Positions 38,001 to 48,275 of a stretch of DNA of 64,000 nt are shown piece after piece. Positions within the stretch are counted from its first letter, which is position 1. Each line of letters begins with the position of its first letter. Source of the DNA: Isoetes taiwanensis (lineage: Eukaryota > Streptophyta > Lycopodiopsida > Isoetales > Isoetaceae); NCBI GenBank assembly GCA_021234155.1, contig JAJEKV010000135.1:515898-579897 (forward strand). Direction: 5' to 3'. Made by a program: the position numbers and the translations under genes. The notes beneath the pieces were generated by a model, which was not told the DNA's origin, did no database searches, and was given only the letters and a program-made list of their open reading frames with translations.

Positions 38001-40033
38001 GAAACTTTTATAGTCTCTTCCAAAGGATTGACATAACACTAAGTTTTGAATGCACTTCAGCACTTTCTGCTAAGTCACGTGCATTGTCTTAGAGAATCGC
38101 TGCACTTCCTCAACTGAAAGATGCAACGCATTGCTGAGCAGAATTCTCCTCATATATAGCGGTCTGAACTTTGTCTAATAAATCCAGTAATACCTGTAGT
38201 AAACCAACATAGCCCTGTCATAAGTAAATCAACAGGTCTATTTTGTAAACACAAAAAATGCCATTATAATCTTGCTCTTCCGATGTGCTCCAAGCTTTCC
38301 TTCTCCAAAAATCTTCTTTCGGTGTGATTTATCAGTCTACAAGATAGAGCAACATAATAAGTCAAAAAAAATAGTACATCCACTAGGCCGCATTTCATGT
38401 CAAAAGAGCCATGGTTTTGCATTTAAGTAGGGCTCTTGCATGATTTAACACCGCATTTTTAGAGGAAAGTTTAGGGGAAGATCTTATTTTGTTAAATTTC
38501 CACATTCAAAAAGTTGACTGGATGAGATATATTGGTTTCGGTCCTGAAAAATAGAGGGTAAATCAAGATACCATTAGGCTATATTTTTCCAAAAGCAACC
38601 ATGATTGCCATTTTGGAAGTCATGCATACAGCTGTTTCGATGTTAATTTCATTTTGCCCGGGAAGAAGATTGAGTTTGTTCAGCTTCCATTTAAGAAAAG
38701 CAAACTAATAGAAGCATAAAGTGATGATAGAAATACTTTGGTTTTACCTGAGTTCGTGAGCTGACTTTGGTTTGAAATCTTTGGGTGGCTTTGTTTGAAG
38801 GCAAAGATTTGTTATCCTTCACAGGTTTCTGACAAACTGCTCCAGCATTCTCTTTGTTACAGACACGTTCCCTCCTTTGCAGCCCTCATCACATCCAACT
38901 TTTTGTTGGTAGCAGCCACTGCTCAAGCTTCCCTGCTATACCTGGGGATATCTAAGAAATCATAAAGGATAAAATTAACATGCAGCAAATACTGAATTCC
39001 AGCAGAAAAAGCAAACCAAATACAGACCTTCGACTGAGACGAAAACCAAATCACAAACACCTTGAAGAGCAGGTGCTTTGTTCATAGATTGATTGCCTTT
39101 TATTTTGACATGGTTGTAATGCAAGTCTCTGATCTGTTTTGATGGTTTTGCCTGTTGTAGCAAGAAGGCGCTCTGCTGTAGGTGAGGCTTCTCCAGACGA
39201 CTTCATCGGTACCATCGCCTTGACTCTGTGAAAGCATCTGTAAAATCGCAAGTATCATCTTGTGATAACTGAGCTTAATTCAACTCTACAAGTGATTTTC
39301 GTTTAAAATTGATGCCAAAAGGGGCGCATTGTTGTAAGGTGCTTGAAATTATTATCAAGAGCACTAGACAAGATCAGGTGTTTTTGTCTGTATTCTAGGC
39401 AAACCAACGTCATATAGACTTTCTCTCAGCCAATCTGATGCTTACAGAAACTTTCACAGAGGAAGCATTTGAATAAGTTAACAAGTTCTGAACTAGGGGC
39501 CTGACGCCCAACTTCTCCACGGTAGAGATGCAAGAAAATATGAGTGACACCAGCAGAATGAAGGTTGCAAGCGTACCATTACAGGAGAAAAGCGCATTCT
39601 CTTCTTTGACGTTTCAGAGATCCCTCAGTACAATCTGGGGACCTGTCTTAGAATCTAGACAAGCTGAATCCCGCTTGTGATCGACCTTAGGTGCATTGCT
39701 GGAGCCCCGTTGGACTTCGTTCTGACGATAGCTAGATGTCATATAAGACTAGAAATATATGCAACCTAGATTAATGCTTAATCCCCAAAATGCTAACCTG
39801 TGCTTGATGGGTCCGAAGATGAACTGAAAACTTGGGCACTGCAAAAAATCGGATTACCATTATTTTCTTTGTTTAGTATCGGCATTTCTAGCAGGTGGGT
39901 CTGCTGTTTGGGTTCCTGTGTAGTTTGTGTCTGGAGACGTATGTTTTGCAAAAGAAATGTTGTATCCCGAATCTTGCAGGCTGCTGTTGCTTCTTGCCAA
40001 TTGAAGAAGACCCATTTTTTTTTGTGGAGCCAT
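28851..40033 (-). CDS. DNA2: DNA2/JHS1 replication helicase-nuclease, about 35 exons
   Basis: Almost the whole plant DNA2 gene can be followed on the minus strand from an ATG at 40033 to a TGA at 28851, about 1,450 codons, slightly longer than the usual size. DNA2 is the ATP-dependent helicase and flap nuclease used in Okazaki fragment maturation and DNA end resection. Order: N-terminal tail with a PIP-like motif, OB/PD-(D/E)XK nuclease with an Fe-S cluster, linker, SF1 helicase. Exon boundaries are nearly all GT-AG. Exons (high to low): 40033-39798, 39721-39577, 39237-39061, 38932-38748, ~38336-38266, 38193-37818, 37528-37475, 37408-37346, 36923-36788, 36205-36093, 36016-35920, 35561-35453, 34629-34561, 34472-34326, 34251-34196, 34023-33966, 33547-33438, 33367-33309, 33172-33037, 32968-32734, 32601-32526, 32459-32340, 32157-32104, 32024-31920, 31051-30883, 30813-30521, 30329-30254, 30170-30082, 30003-29866, 29807-29768, 29695-29622, 29544-29398, 29330-29217, 29142-29071, 29000-28851. 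About 15 single-base indels break the frame. Either the sequence has errors or the gene is very recently dead. Confidence 0.88.
31514..31580. repeat. intronic repeat copy 1 in DNA2
   Basis: About 65 bases with TTGGGTCTATGAGACCA, ACAGCAATCA and CAGCTAGGGGC, closely matching 34725-34790 in another DNA2 intron in the same orientation. Family not recognised; it could be the end of a small element. Confidence 0.85.
32104..33172 (-). CDS. DNA2: DNA2 linker exons
   Basis: Five exons between nuclease and helicase. Exon 33172-33037 reads [12 protein letters not shown], then after an extra T in a T-run [20 protein letters not shown] and IDLEAQVSQ. The 235-base exon 32968-32734 is intact and includes [11 protein letters not shown] and [10 protein letters not shown]. 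Exon 32601-32526 reads [17 protein letters not shown], then an apparent extra C. Exon 32459-32340 is intact ([20 protein letters not shown], then IDKDD), and exon 32157-32104 reads CRRLVVDLE. Confidence 0.85.
33309..36923 (-). CDS. DNA2: DNA2 nuclease domain exons
   Basis: Ten exons encoding the OB-like and PD-(D/E)XK nuclease region. Exon 36923-36788 reads [17 protein letters not shown] and ends LISGSR. Exon 36205-36093 gives [15 protein letters not shown] (first Fe-S cysteine) but has one or two shifts before [12 protein letters not shown]. Exon 34472-34326 carries [12 protein letters not shown] and MPLELKTGK, the D and ExK catalytic motifs. Exon 34251-34196 has [13 protein letters not shown] (the QxxxY motif), and exon 34023-33966 [12 protein letters not shown]. 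Exon 33367-33309 reads HACQGCQ and, after an extra base, VDICSVYHK, giving the remaining Fe-S cysteines. All four expected cluster cysteines are therefore present. Exon 33547-33438 loses one base just before its donor. Confidence 0.85.
34725..34790. repeat. intronic repeat copy 2 in DNA2
   Basis: Partner of 31514-31580. It shares CTTGGGTCTATGAGACCA, ACAGCAATCAYGTRCAGC and TAGGGGC. Confidence 0.85.
36371..36600. repeat. tandem duplication in DNA2 intron
   Basis: A unit of about 85 bases at 36371-36454 recurs at 36513-36600 (AATCATGTTRTAATGTTGG, GTCAAGC, TATGGCCTC, TAGATCCARTWAAGGTCAGC, CACAATGAG). The two copies differ at about a tenth of positions, so the duplication is not recent. Confidence 0.85.
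37346..40033 (-). CDS. DNA2: DNA2 N-terminal exons
   Basis: Eight exons encoding the poorly conserved N terminus. Exon 1 starts MAPQKK. A run of nine A breaks the frame; with one more A the text continues [20 protein letters not shown] and then [11 protein letters not shown] resembles a PCNA-interacting peptide with R in place of the leading Q. Exon 2 ends [10 protein letters not shown]. Exon 38193-37818 holds [20 protein letters not shown] and ends HFLVLEV, the usual entry to the conserved core. Exon 37528-37475 reads [16 protein letters not shown], and exon 37408-37346 [10 protein letters not shown] and then AADISRDEW, split across the next junction. The small exon near 38336-38266 is uncertain because no GT donor is visible. 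Frames break in exons 1, 2, 37818-38193 and 37346-37408. Confidence 0.75.
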
Positions 40034-41833
40034 ACTTGTTCCTCTTTCTCTCTTCTTCCAAGCAGGAGATCTCAAGATAGAGGCCAATGCAGGACCTACG
40101 AAGATATTTGGTGCCGCATTTCATGATCCGAATATACAAAAACAAAAATGACCAACAAACGGAAAGAGCCGCATTGAAGGACGAATGCGTTCTGCTGCAC
40201 TGGCAACGGAGCAACGGAAGCGGGAAGGTATTCCTGCCGGTGCTGGCGCCAAAAATTTTGAACTATTTGGCCATATGCCCATATACAGGAAGGAAAAAGG
40301 TGTAGTAGTGAGTCGTAGTAGCCTAGTGGACTTCTTTGTTCTTTGGACGTTGATTTAGAGGTGTGTCTCAAGTCCAAGCTTGTCTCCCATTGCAATAGTG
40401 GTTTAACATAATCCGCCACTGAGCACGACATACAAAGGCTAAATATTTTTTATATAATTCTATATACATGCAAGATTGCGAGAATACTGCGAGAATCCGT
40501 AATATCAAACTAACTATGCAAAGTTTATGTTTATTATAACTCTACATAGATTTCGGCACATAATTTGAAAAAATTAGGTCGTGCACAAATTCCCTAAGGT
40601 GGGAACATGTATTTGTGTAAAAGTTTCTATTTATGGTTTTTTCCTATTTTTAGGGCAAGGTTTTGTGCATACCTATGACTATTTTAGTTTTCACTTCATT
40701 CCTCGCTTTTAGGAATTTTTGTGTTTAGGGGACAACATTAGATGGTTGAATTGTGTCGCCTTCTCTCGCTTGCTAATCGACCTATCCTTTGTTTTTTGTG
40801 TTTTCAAATTTAAGCTAGAAAGAAACCCGGAGATAAATCTATGGTTTTCGTATTGCTTTGTTGAAGCACCATGTTTTGGGAGGGCTTTGATCTTTATTCC
40901 GAGGGTGCCATTCTCAAGTCCTATAGCTTATTTATAGGTTTCCTTGTTTTTCAAACAAAACCCCGGGTGTCACGGATTTGATCTTGATAGTTGGCCATGC
41001 TATGGCTTTGAATCGCTTGCTTAGTTCTATTGTGAGATGGCATTGTAACATTCTTGTTAGAATTACTTCCCATGTCCAATTTGGTTTATGTTACCCCGCC
41101 AAGTGCAAGAACATGTCCCGATTTGTTTACATTCTTGTTTAGATCAAGATTCTGCCATCTAGTTGCTTGCTGTTCGTGTGGTTTGTGAAGGACCCATTGA
41201 TCCGCCAATTCCTTTCATGTTTTTTCTTCTTTGATCATTGTTATAATCAGACATGGTGGTGTAGAATTATTGTTGCCCTTGCACTTTTTGTTAAAATTCA
41301 CCACGGGGCTATGGATCGATTTAGCACCACATAATCCAGGTTAGCGGCAAAGTGGATGGGAGGTCCCGGGCGGAGCAAAGCCATCGGAGACCCCCAATGC
41401 TAGGCCTATAGCTCTGGCAATCACTTTGTGTGGGCCTGCATGGGTTCTACACTTTCGGGTCAATGGTAATATCCCGACTCAAGAGCTGCGGTGTGTCGGC
41501 CCGCCTTTGTTTTCGAGTTCAATCGGTAAGTGACATGTGTCGCCACGATCTTCTAGCCTATGAAAACCACTAGGGCCCCGAAGGAGATGAAACCCAATGG
41601 TGATACCATCGAAATACCCTGGGTTATAGTCACGCCAAGAGCTCCTCGATTTAGCCCACCGCAAAGTATGCACATGAGGGGCTGATGGAGTGGTCAACCC
41701 TAGCCATTGTCTATAGCCAAAATCGGCCATTGTTATATCTCACCGGCTTCTATCTCGAAATACTTACCTCCTTATGAGTTCCGCAGACTGGTAGAAACTA
41801 TTTTTGTTTATGATGTGTTGCTATCTACGGATC
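40034..41833. other. DNA2 upstream region and flank of LTR elements
   Basis: Contains the presumed DNA2 promoter and 5' UTR upstream of 40033 on the minus strand; no TATA box is convincing. From about 41280 the base composition changes to a GC-richer stretch (for example CCCGGGCGGAGCAAAGCC) that may be LTR sequence of the plus-strand element whose primer-binding site lies at 47355. Confidence 0.4.
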
Positions 41834-42356
41834 TCAAAATATAGCAACTAGATTATTTATGTATCCACTAGATACAACAATGCACTTGATTTTAGATTTA
41901 ATAATGCTACGATAATTCAAAACAAAGAATATTGATAAAAGTATTTCAATCACGATAACCTAGAAAACTTTGTTTATATGGGATCGATTAAAAAACATCG
42001 TTTCATTCGAAATATCAATCTCGATAGCCCAAGTCTGCTTATCAAACCAAGCAGCTGCATAATGCACTAATGATTTCCTCCTGCTTCCTCCTGCTTCTGA
42101 TCCGGCCGCATAGGAGCTCTCTTAGCAAGTTCTTTCTGTTCTTAGAAACATACCTAAATTTTGAATAAGATATTTGCCTCCATTGTATTTGACCGCAAGT
42201 AAATATTTCCAAATATGTTCTATCAGATTTAACCATATATAGTCAAGCATATAACCTTTCCTATAATGTGTATGCTTCTTTAATGTTCTTTGCTCAATCA
42301 AATCTTATTCTTCAACTTCCAAGTTCTATATGTTCAGATATGAATTGACACGAACA
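41834..42356 (-). repeat. 3' LTR of Copia element
   Basis: Matches 46577-47100 over its whole length, with small indels (for example an extra CCTCCTGCTT around 42080). Plus-strand text runs from AAAATATAGCAACTAG to AATTGACACGAACA. Confidence 0.93.
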
Positions 42357-42378
42357 ATATCATCATTCCCCTTTCATG
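42357..42378 (-). promoter_or_regulatory. polypurine tract of Copia element
   Basis: On the minus strand, a purine-rich run (GAAAGGGGAATGATGATAT) lies directly against the 3' LTR, where plus-strand DNA synthesis would start. Confidence 0.7.
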
Positions 42379-42869
42379 TTAACTTCGTCTGAACATATTA
42401 CTTCTGATACTCCCAACAGATGCCTGAACTTCTGAAACTTAACTTTTGATAAACCTTTAGTTAAAACATCTGCAACTTGTTCATGTGTTGAAATGTATTC
42501 AACTGTAACTGTGCCTTTAGCTACCAATTCTCTAATAAAATGAACATGTAGCTCTATATGTTCTGTCCTCTGGTGTAATACTGGATTTCTTGTGATAGCT
42601 ATGCAACTCATGCTATCTGAATATAGAATAGTTGGAGCAGTTTAATATATTCCTAATTCATCTAGTATACGTCTCACCCATGCGGTTTCTTTGGCAGCTA
42701 GTGTGGTTGAGTCGTATTCTGCTTCTGCAGTTGACATGGCCATACTAGATTGCTTTTTACTTTTCCATGCAATTGCTGCTCCACCCAACATTAGACAAAA
42801 TCTAGAGGTAGATTTTCTTGTATCTATGTCACCTCCCCAATCTGCATCAGTATACCCTTTTAGGATCAT
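42363..42869 (-). pseudogene. Copia RNase H domain
   Basis: Two adjoining frames. The upstream one (42642-42869) begins GYTDADWGGDIDTRKSTSRF and continues AWKSKKQSSMAMSTAEAEY. The downstream one (42363-42611) reads HIELHVHFIRELVAKGTVTV and then ISTHEQVADVLTKGL. Both are standard Copia RNase H signatures. A stop-bearing gap of about 30 bases separates them. Confidence 0.92.
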
Positions 42870-43329
42870 ATCATTATTGTTGAAGGTAAGTCCATGTTTC
42901 TAAGTATATTTTAATTACCTTAACACTCGTTTGGCCAGTGTCCAATGCTGATACCCTGGATTATTGCAGAATCTGCTTAATAAACTGATAGTGAATGCTA
43001 TATCTGGTCTTCAGCAATTAGCCACAAATAATAAACAACCCATTAATTCCCCTCAGAGGGTATTCTCGGGTCATGATTTCCATTTATGCCTGTTTTGGGA
43101 CTCATGTCACCCCGACAATTTGAGTTGTACAATAGGGTTCGTGGTTTCATCTTATCTTATCTTATATTATTGGTTTGTGTTACTTGCGTGGATGTTCCTT
43201 GACTTGTCTCTTTGTGATCTCCATTCCCAAAACCTCTTGAGATCTCCTAAATCTGTCATCTTAAATCTACTTGTCAATTAACTTGCAATGTTTTAAAATT
43301 TCTGCATCACTTGCATCAAGAAATTATCA

Positions 43330-43599
43330 TCAACATATAAAGCAAGAATGCAAAATTGATTTCCTCCTTAATATATAAATGTTACCATCATTCTCAAACT
43401 TTAAGAAGCCTTGATCCAAATAGATATTGGTCAATACATTGGTGCCACATTTTAGGTGATTGTTTGAGTCTATAGACCGACGCTTGAGTTTCCAAACTAA
43501 TCCTTCTCCTTTGACTTCAAAACCTGGTGCTTGTTTCATGTACACATCCTCATTTAACTCTTGATTTAAGAAAGTTGTACTCACATCTAGATGATGCAC
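43330..43599 (-). pseudogene. Copia reverse transcriptase fragment
   Basis: The frame starts HHLDVSTTFLNQELNEDVYM, then KQAPGFE, the Copia RT block around motif A (LDVxTAFLNGELxExVYMxQPxGF). The YVDD motif C is not readable; most of the RT between here and RNase H is shortened. Confidence 0.88.
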
Positions 43600-44504
43600 T
43601 TCTAAATTTTAGGCATTTGCAAAAGCTAACAAGATTCCGATGTTGTTAACTTGACAATTGGAGAAAAGGTTTCATAATCCATTCCCTTTCTTTGCGGGAA
43701 CCCTTTGTGCCACAAGTCTCGCTTTGAATTTTTGTTCTCCATTTATACCCTATTCTTATCTTATATACCCATTTGCTACCTATGATGTTTTTGCCTCGTG
43801 TTTTTTACCACTTCATAAGTCTCAGGTTCTATGAAAAGGTCGCGATCTCTTCTTCCATTGCTTCTTTCCAGCTATTGCAATGTTTTCGGACTTTATGGCT
43901 TCATCATAATTGCAAGGGAGATCTGGTTCAATAATTGCCATGATTCGATAAATATCTAACTCCCTCGTGATTTAGTCTTTTTTCCTTCCATTGTTTGTCC
44001 CGGCCATACATGTTGTGTTCTAGATCAATGTTCTCTTTCGCCATCAACTTCTCGCTTTTCCTTTTCTCGCTTTGTTCTAGTTCCTCATTATGAGGTCTAT
44101 CTTGCATGCCCTCATGTTCATGATTCCCAGCAAGTGTTTCTTCTCCCTCAACATCCTCATTATCATTTTCTAGATCTTTTTTTCTCGCTTTCTAAACATT
44201 ATCATCTTGTTGGATCGCTTTCAACTTGTCTCCTTGTCATATTGTTATCGCTATATCTTTAACTTGACCATCATCATCCCATCGCATTTGTAACTGATAT
44301 GTTTTCCCTGTTGTACTATCTCTCCACCTTGTCCACATTCTGTTGTGCTTTATTCCTGTCTTTATACACCACCACTCATTAAATAAAACACCTCTCGCTA
44401 ATAATAATCTGTCCGGTTTCCATAAACATTATGTATCCTTTGGCTTCTTCATCATAGCCCTTAAATAACATTTGATGGCTCATTAATAAGTTTCCTTCTC
44501 ATTT

Positions 44505-45186
44505 CTACAGGTACATGGATATATCCAACACAACCATAGGTTTTAAACCTATCATAAGTAGGCATGGTTTCATTCCACATCTCATCGTGTTTTTTCTTTT
44601 TATGCTTGCAGAGGGCACTTTGTTTTGAATCAATATGTTAGCTTTTGACACATTCATCCCATAGGAAAAATTTGGCATACCCGAATGCTTCAGCATAGAT
44701 TTTACTGCATCAAGAATGTCCTATTCTTCCTTTCAGCAATTCCATTCTGTTGAGGAATATACCTGCAGGTTAGTTGCCCCTTAATTCCTTTCTATGCTTG
44801 ATCCTTATGCCTCGAGAAGGCAGCACTTTGTCTTCCTCGAATAATCATCTATAAAGGTAATAAAATACCTTTTTCTTTTGTCATAGATGTGACATTGATT
44901 GGTCCACATAAATCAAGATATATTAGATCCAAAATTCCTTGGCCCTTTTTGTAGATTTCTCAAAAACTTAGTCTTGTGTGTTTTTCCAATAAACAAATTC
45001 CTCCCAAACAAGGTTTTCATACTTTTCTTTCTTCTCAACAAGAGCATTTCTTTTCATTAAATATCTTATATTATTTAGATGTGTGTAGCCAAGTCTTTCA
45101 TGCCATTTTCTTGATTGATGGTATGGAGACCATGTTAACAAGTATTCATCAAGTTTAATGTTGTCAAATGCAAACATGTTGCCCAC
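44505..45186 (-). pseudogene. Copia GAG-pre-integrase and integrase remnants
   Basis: The frame at 44968-45186 includes WHERLGYTHLNNIRYLMKRN, the His-containing zinc-binding start of integrase. The frame at 44505-44696 reads MLKHSGMPNFSYGMNVSKAN, the C-terminal core block. The catalytic DDE residues are not securely visible between them. Confidence 0.85.
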
Positions 45187-45324
45187 TGCTTTGCCAAAAC
45201 TTCAATATATTATCCAAATAGATTTTACAATGAGGCTTCAAAACAAACTTTGTAGCCTAGATCTATAAGATGATCCGCCGAGATTAAATTCCCCGACTAT
45301 TGATAGACATTTTGAGCTTCTTTG

Positions 45325-46085
45325 TCATCTTCTCTTTCCCAAGTCAAAGATTTCAAGCATTCCAAAGAACACTTCCATCTCCCATAATGCACATAGCTTG
45401 ATCCTTTTGATTCCTTCTCCTTGAGCTGATCCGATTTTTATTATCGATCTTTCAGCTCCCCAATCTAGGATGAGCAAATAATCTTTAGTAATTTTCTCAT
45501 TCATGGACAATGATTTGAAGACATTAGAATGATTACATACCTCATGTTTTCGCCTAATATCTCTTCTTCTTCGTTCACTTCTTTAGCATTGAGGTTGTAT
45601 TTCTTCTTCCTCTTCCTCCCTCTTCTTCCTTCCTCTTCCTCTTCCTCTTCCTTCCTCTTTCATATTAGAACCTCTCCTCTTCCATTATCTCCCCGCCCCT
45701 TCCTTGTGCATAGTCCCTTTGACTAGAACAATTTGAAGCTATATGCCCAAATCCATTGCAATTATAGCATTTAGACTCCTTCACATTGTTAGACAATTGT
45801 TTTGAGATGGCCATAGTTATTGCGGATATAACATGGTCCCAATTTGCTTTTATCCTCATTTTTTGTACCTTTTCCTTTTCCAACAAAAAATATTTCTCGC
45901 TTGTTCATTGATATCTTTAATAACTGCTTTTTTTGCTCAAGCTTTGTTTTGACCATGAGTTCAGCCTCTTCCCTATTCTTTGCTACATTTCTGACTAGAG
46001 TACAAAGATGATCATAATTTGAGAATGCACATGCTATAGACATTATCTGATGATCCTTGGTAATAGTTCTCCTTGTCACTTCCAA
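45325..46085 (-). pseudogene. Copia gag zinc knuckle and protease remnant
   Basis: The frame at 45665-45886 contains CYNCNGFGHIASNC, a complete CX2CX4HX4C knuckle. The neighbouring frame at 45789-46085 carries preceding gag sequence. The frame at 45325-45510 has LLILDWGAERSI, a protease active-site block with DSG changed to DWG. A CT-rich low-complexity stretch at about 45600-45660 lies between them. Confidence 0.88.
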
Positions 46086-46562
46086 ATCGCCACCGTGCTA
46101 TCAAACTGAAGAATTCAATGATATTATCATTGTAATGGAATTTCAGATTCCTTAGTTCTCCCATCCAAGACATCTAAATCAAGCGAGGATGTCTTTATTT
46201 TCATAAGTTGCAATCAAATATTTCCAATAGCTCTAGGACTTATGCCTCTCACCTTAAGAAGGATGCTAGATCCTAGCTTGACTGTAATAATGCTTTTGGC
46301 CTCTATTAACTTTGCAGTTACATTTCCAAATGAACTAGTTACCTCAACAATGTCATTAATACTCTCCACCCCTTGCCTTTAGACGAAACTTGCCCTGATT
46401 GTGCCGATTTCCTCGACTTCATCAAAGATCTCCAGCTACATAGGTCCAATGACCTTCCACTTCTAATACTTTTTAATCTTCTTTTCCAAACTTGAATCCA
46501 CCTGCTCCTTTAAACACATCAACAACACTTTAAAAGTGAAGCTCCCAATCTAGTTGACATAA

Positions 46563-46574
46563 CGCCCGATACCA
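46563..46574 (-). promoter_or_regulatory. primer-binding site of Copia element
   Basis: Minus-strand TGGTATCGGGCG, two bases inside the 5' LTR, resembles the TGGTATCAGAGC site complementary to initiator tRNA-Met used by many plant Copia elements. Confidence 0.75.
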
Positions 46575-46576
46575 AA

Positions 46577-47100
46577 TGAAAATATAGCAACTAGATTATT
46601 TATGTATCCACTAGATACAACAATACACTTGATTTTAGATTTAATAATGCTAGAGATATTCAAACTAAAAAAATATTAATAAAAGTATTTTAGTCACAGA
46701 TAACCATAGAAAACAATGTTCCTATGGATTGACAAAAAACACTGCTCATTTGGAATATCAATCTCGATAGCCCAAGCTCCTTATCAAACCAAGCACCGAT
46801 AATGCATTAATGATTTCCTTCGCTTTTAATAATTATAGGGCCGATCCGGCCGCATAGGGGCTCTCTCAGCAAGTTCTTTCTGTTCTTAGAAACATACCTA
46901 AATTTTGAATAAGATATTTGCCTCCATTGTATTCTCACCATGCAAATCTTTCCAAATATGTTCCTAATGTATTTAACCATATATAGTCAAGCATATAACC
47001 TTTCCTATAATGTATATGTTTCTTTAATGTTCTTTGCTCAATCAAATCTTATTCTTCAACTTCCAAGTTCTATATGTTCAGATATGAATTGACATGAACA
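46577..47100 (-). repeat. 5' LTR of Copia element
   Basis: Plus-strand text runs from TGAAAATATAGCAACTAG to GACATGAACA; ends TG...CA are kept on this copy. Pairs with 41834-42356. Confidence 0.93.
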
Positions 47101-48275
47101 ATATCGATCTATGGATGGATAAATGGTACTATCCTTTGAGGTAGCTGATTGTAATTGCTAGTGTTGATGTCTATATTTGTGCTTCCGCCGTTATAGGAGC
47201 CCATAAGGGAAGGGCGCGCAAGACACCTTTGTGTCCCCTTCCTGCACCATGGCCATCGTGTGGCATAGATGGAGGGCCCATGTGGCGATGTGCGGGTAGG
47301 GATTTCACCCAGATGTAATGATGGGATGTCGATATTTGGCGCCGAGCATCACAATGGTATCAGAGCAATGATCTTGGTTGACCAAGATCCAAAGATCGCC
47401 ATGACCCCTAATAGGTAGATTAACCCAATTTAGCTAAGGAATGGAATGAGAATTCCAGCCTGAACCACCAAAAGTAGAAGAATTTTTTTTCCCATTAGTA
47501 GGGTCATAATTAGATTGGTTATAGTCTAGAGGTAGAAATGATACAAAAAAAGAAACCTTCTAGTAATTTGACTTTAAAATAGTTCATGAACCGCATTTTC
47601 AAGTGAAAAATGAACTAAAAATTGCACAAGAGGAAGCTTGAGAGAAAAGGGCATGGAATGACCAATATTTGGCCCAAAAAAAGAAATAGGGAAATTTCGA
47701 AAATAGTTAAGGATTAGAAAAGTACCTTAATTAATAACCAATAGTTATAATACATTGACTCTTAAGAAAAAGTAGCCACTAAAATTCTATGGAAGCATCC
47801 CTACTCTTTAGACGCTCCCAAATTGTAGCTTGAACCTCTCCTTTGTCCTTTGTAAGGCTTAATCCCAAACTAATCTCCTAAGCCGCCATAGAATGGGCAA
47901 CCAACAAATAATCCGCAAGATCGACTCAAAGTTGAGGGAATAGATATAATCGACCATCAATGAAGGCGCAAGAACACCTCAAAGCGGCCACCGCTAAAGA
48001 ATCCAAGTGTTGATAGGACCAAACAAGCAGCTAGGGAAAATTGAAAGCTCTAGTTTGCGCCAACGCTGAAGCACTCGCGCAGCGGTGCCAAGAACAAATT
48101 CCCCGGTGGCCTTGGCGCCCAGGCCGCATAATGAACCTAGCCACCAAGCTCTTCTTCGCACCAATTGTATCACTTTAGAGGAACAACGACCAGCACTTCG
48201 TGCAAGGCTCCTGAGAAATTGAGATCGAAGGCCCCGGCTTCCTCGGTGAGGGAGCAAGAAAAGCAATCTCAAAGA
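47101..48275. other. LTR-like flank and possible 5' interior of a second LTR element
   Basis: The GC-rich stretch 47160-47353 ends ATCACA directly before a primer-binding site, so it is read as the end of a plus-strand LTR. After the site, AT-rich sequence continues without a readable gag. No matching 3' LTR was found in the window. Confidence 0.4.
47355..47366 (+). promoter_or_regulatory. primer-binding site of a second, plus-strand LTR element
   Basis: TGGTATCAGAGC, the exact site complementary to plant initiator tRNA-Met, follows CATCACA. It shows that the minus-strand Copia lies in or next to the 5' LTR of another retrotransposon. Confidence 0.75.

Larger units (their letters stand above)
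41834..47100 (-). mobile_element. Copia-type LTR retrotransposon, degenerate
   Basis: A 5.27-kb element in minus orientation with two direct LTRs of 523-524 bases, a tRNA-iMet-type primer-binding site and a polypurine tract. Domain order (minus strand) is gag zinc knuckle, protease remnant, GAG-pre-integrase, integrase, RT, RNase H. Integrase before RT makes it Copia. The frame is broken throughout. LTRs differ at many positions, so the insertion is old. Target-site duplication cannot be settled: GATC-like sequence occurs near both outer ends, but LTR termini have drifted (TC instead of TG at the left end). Confidence 0.93.
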
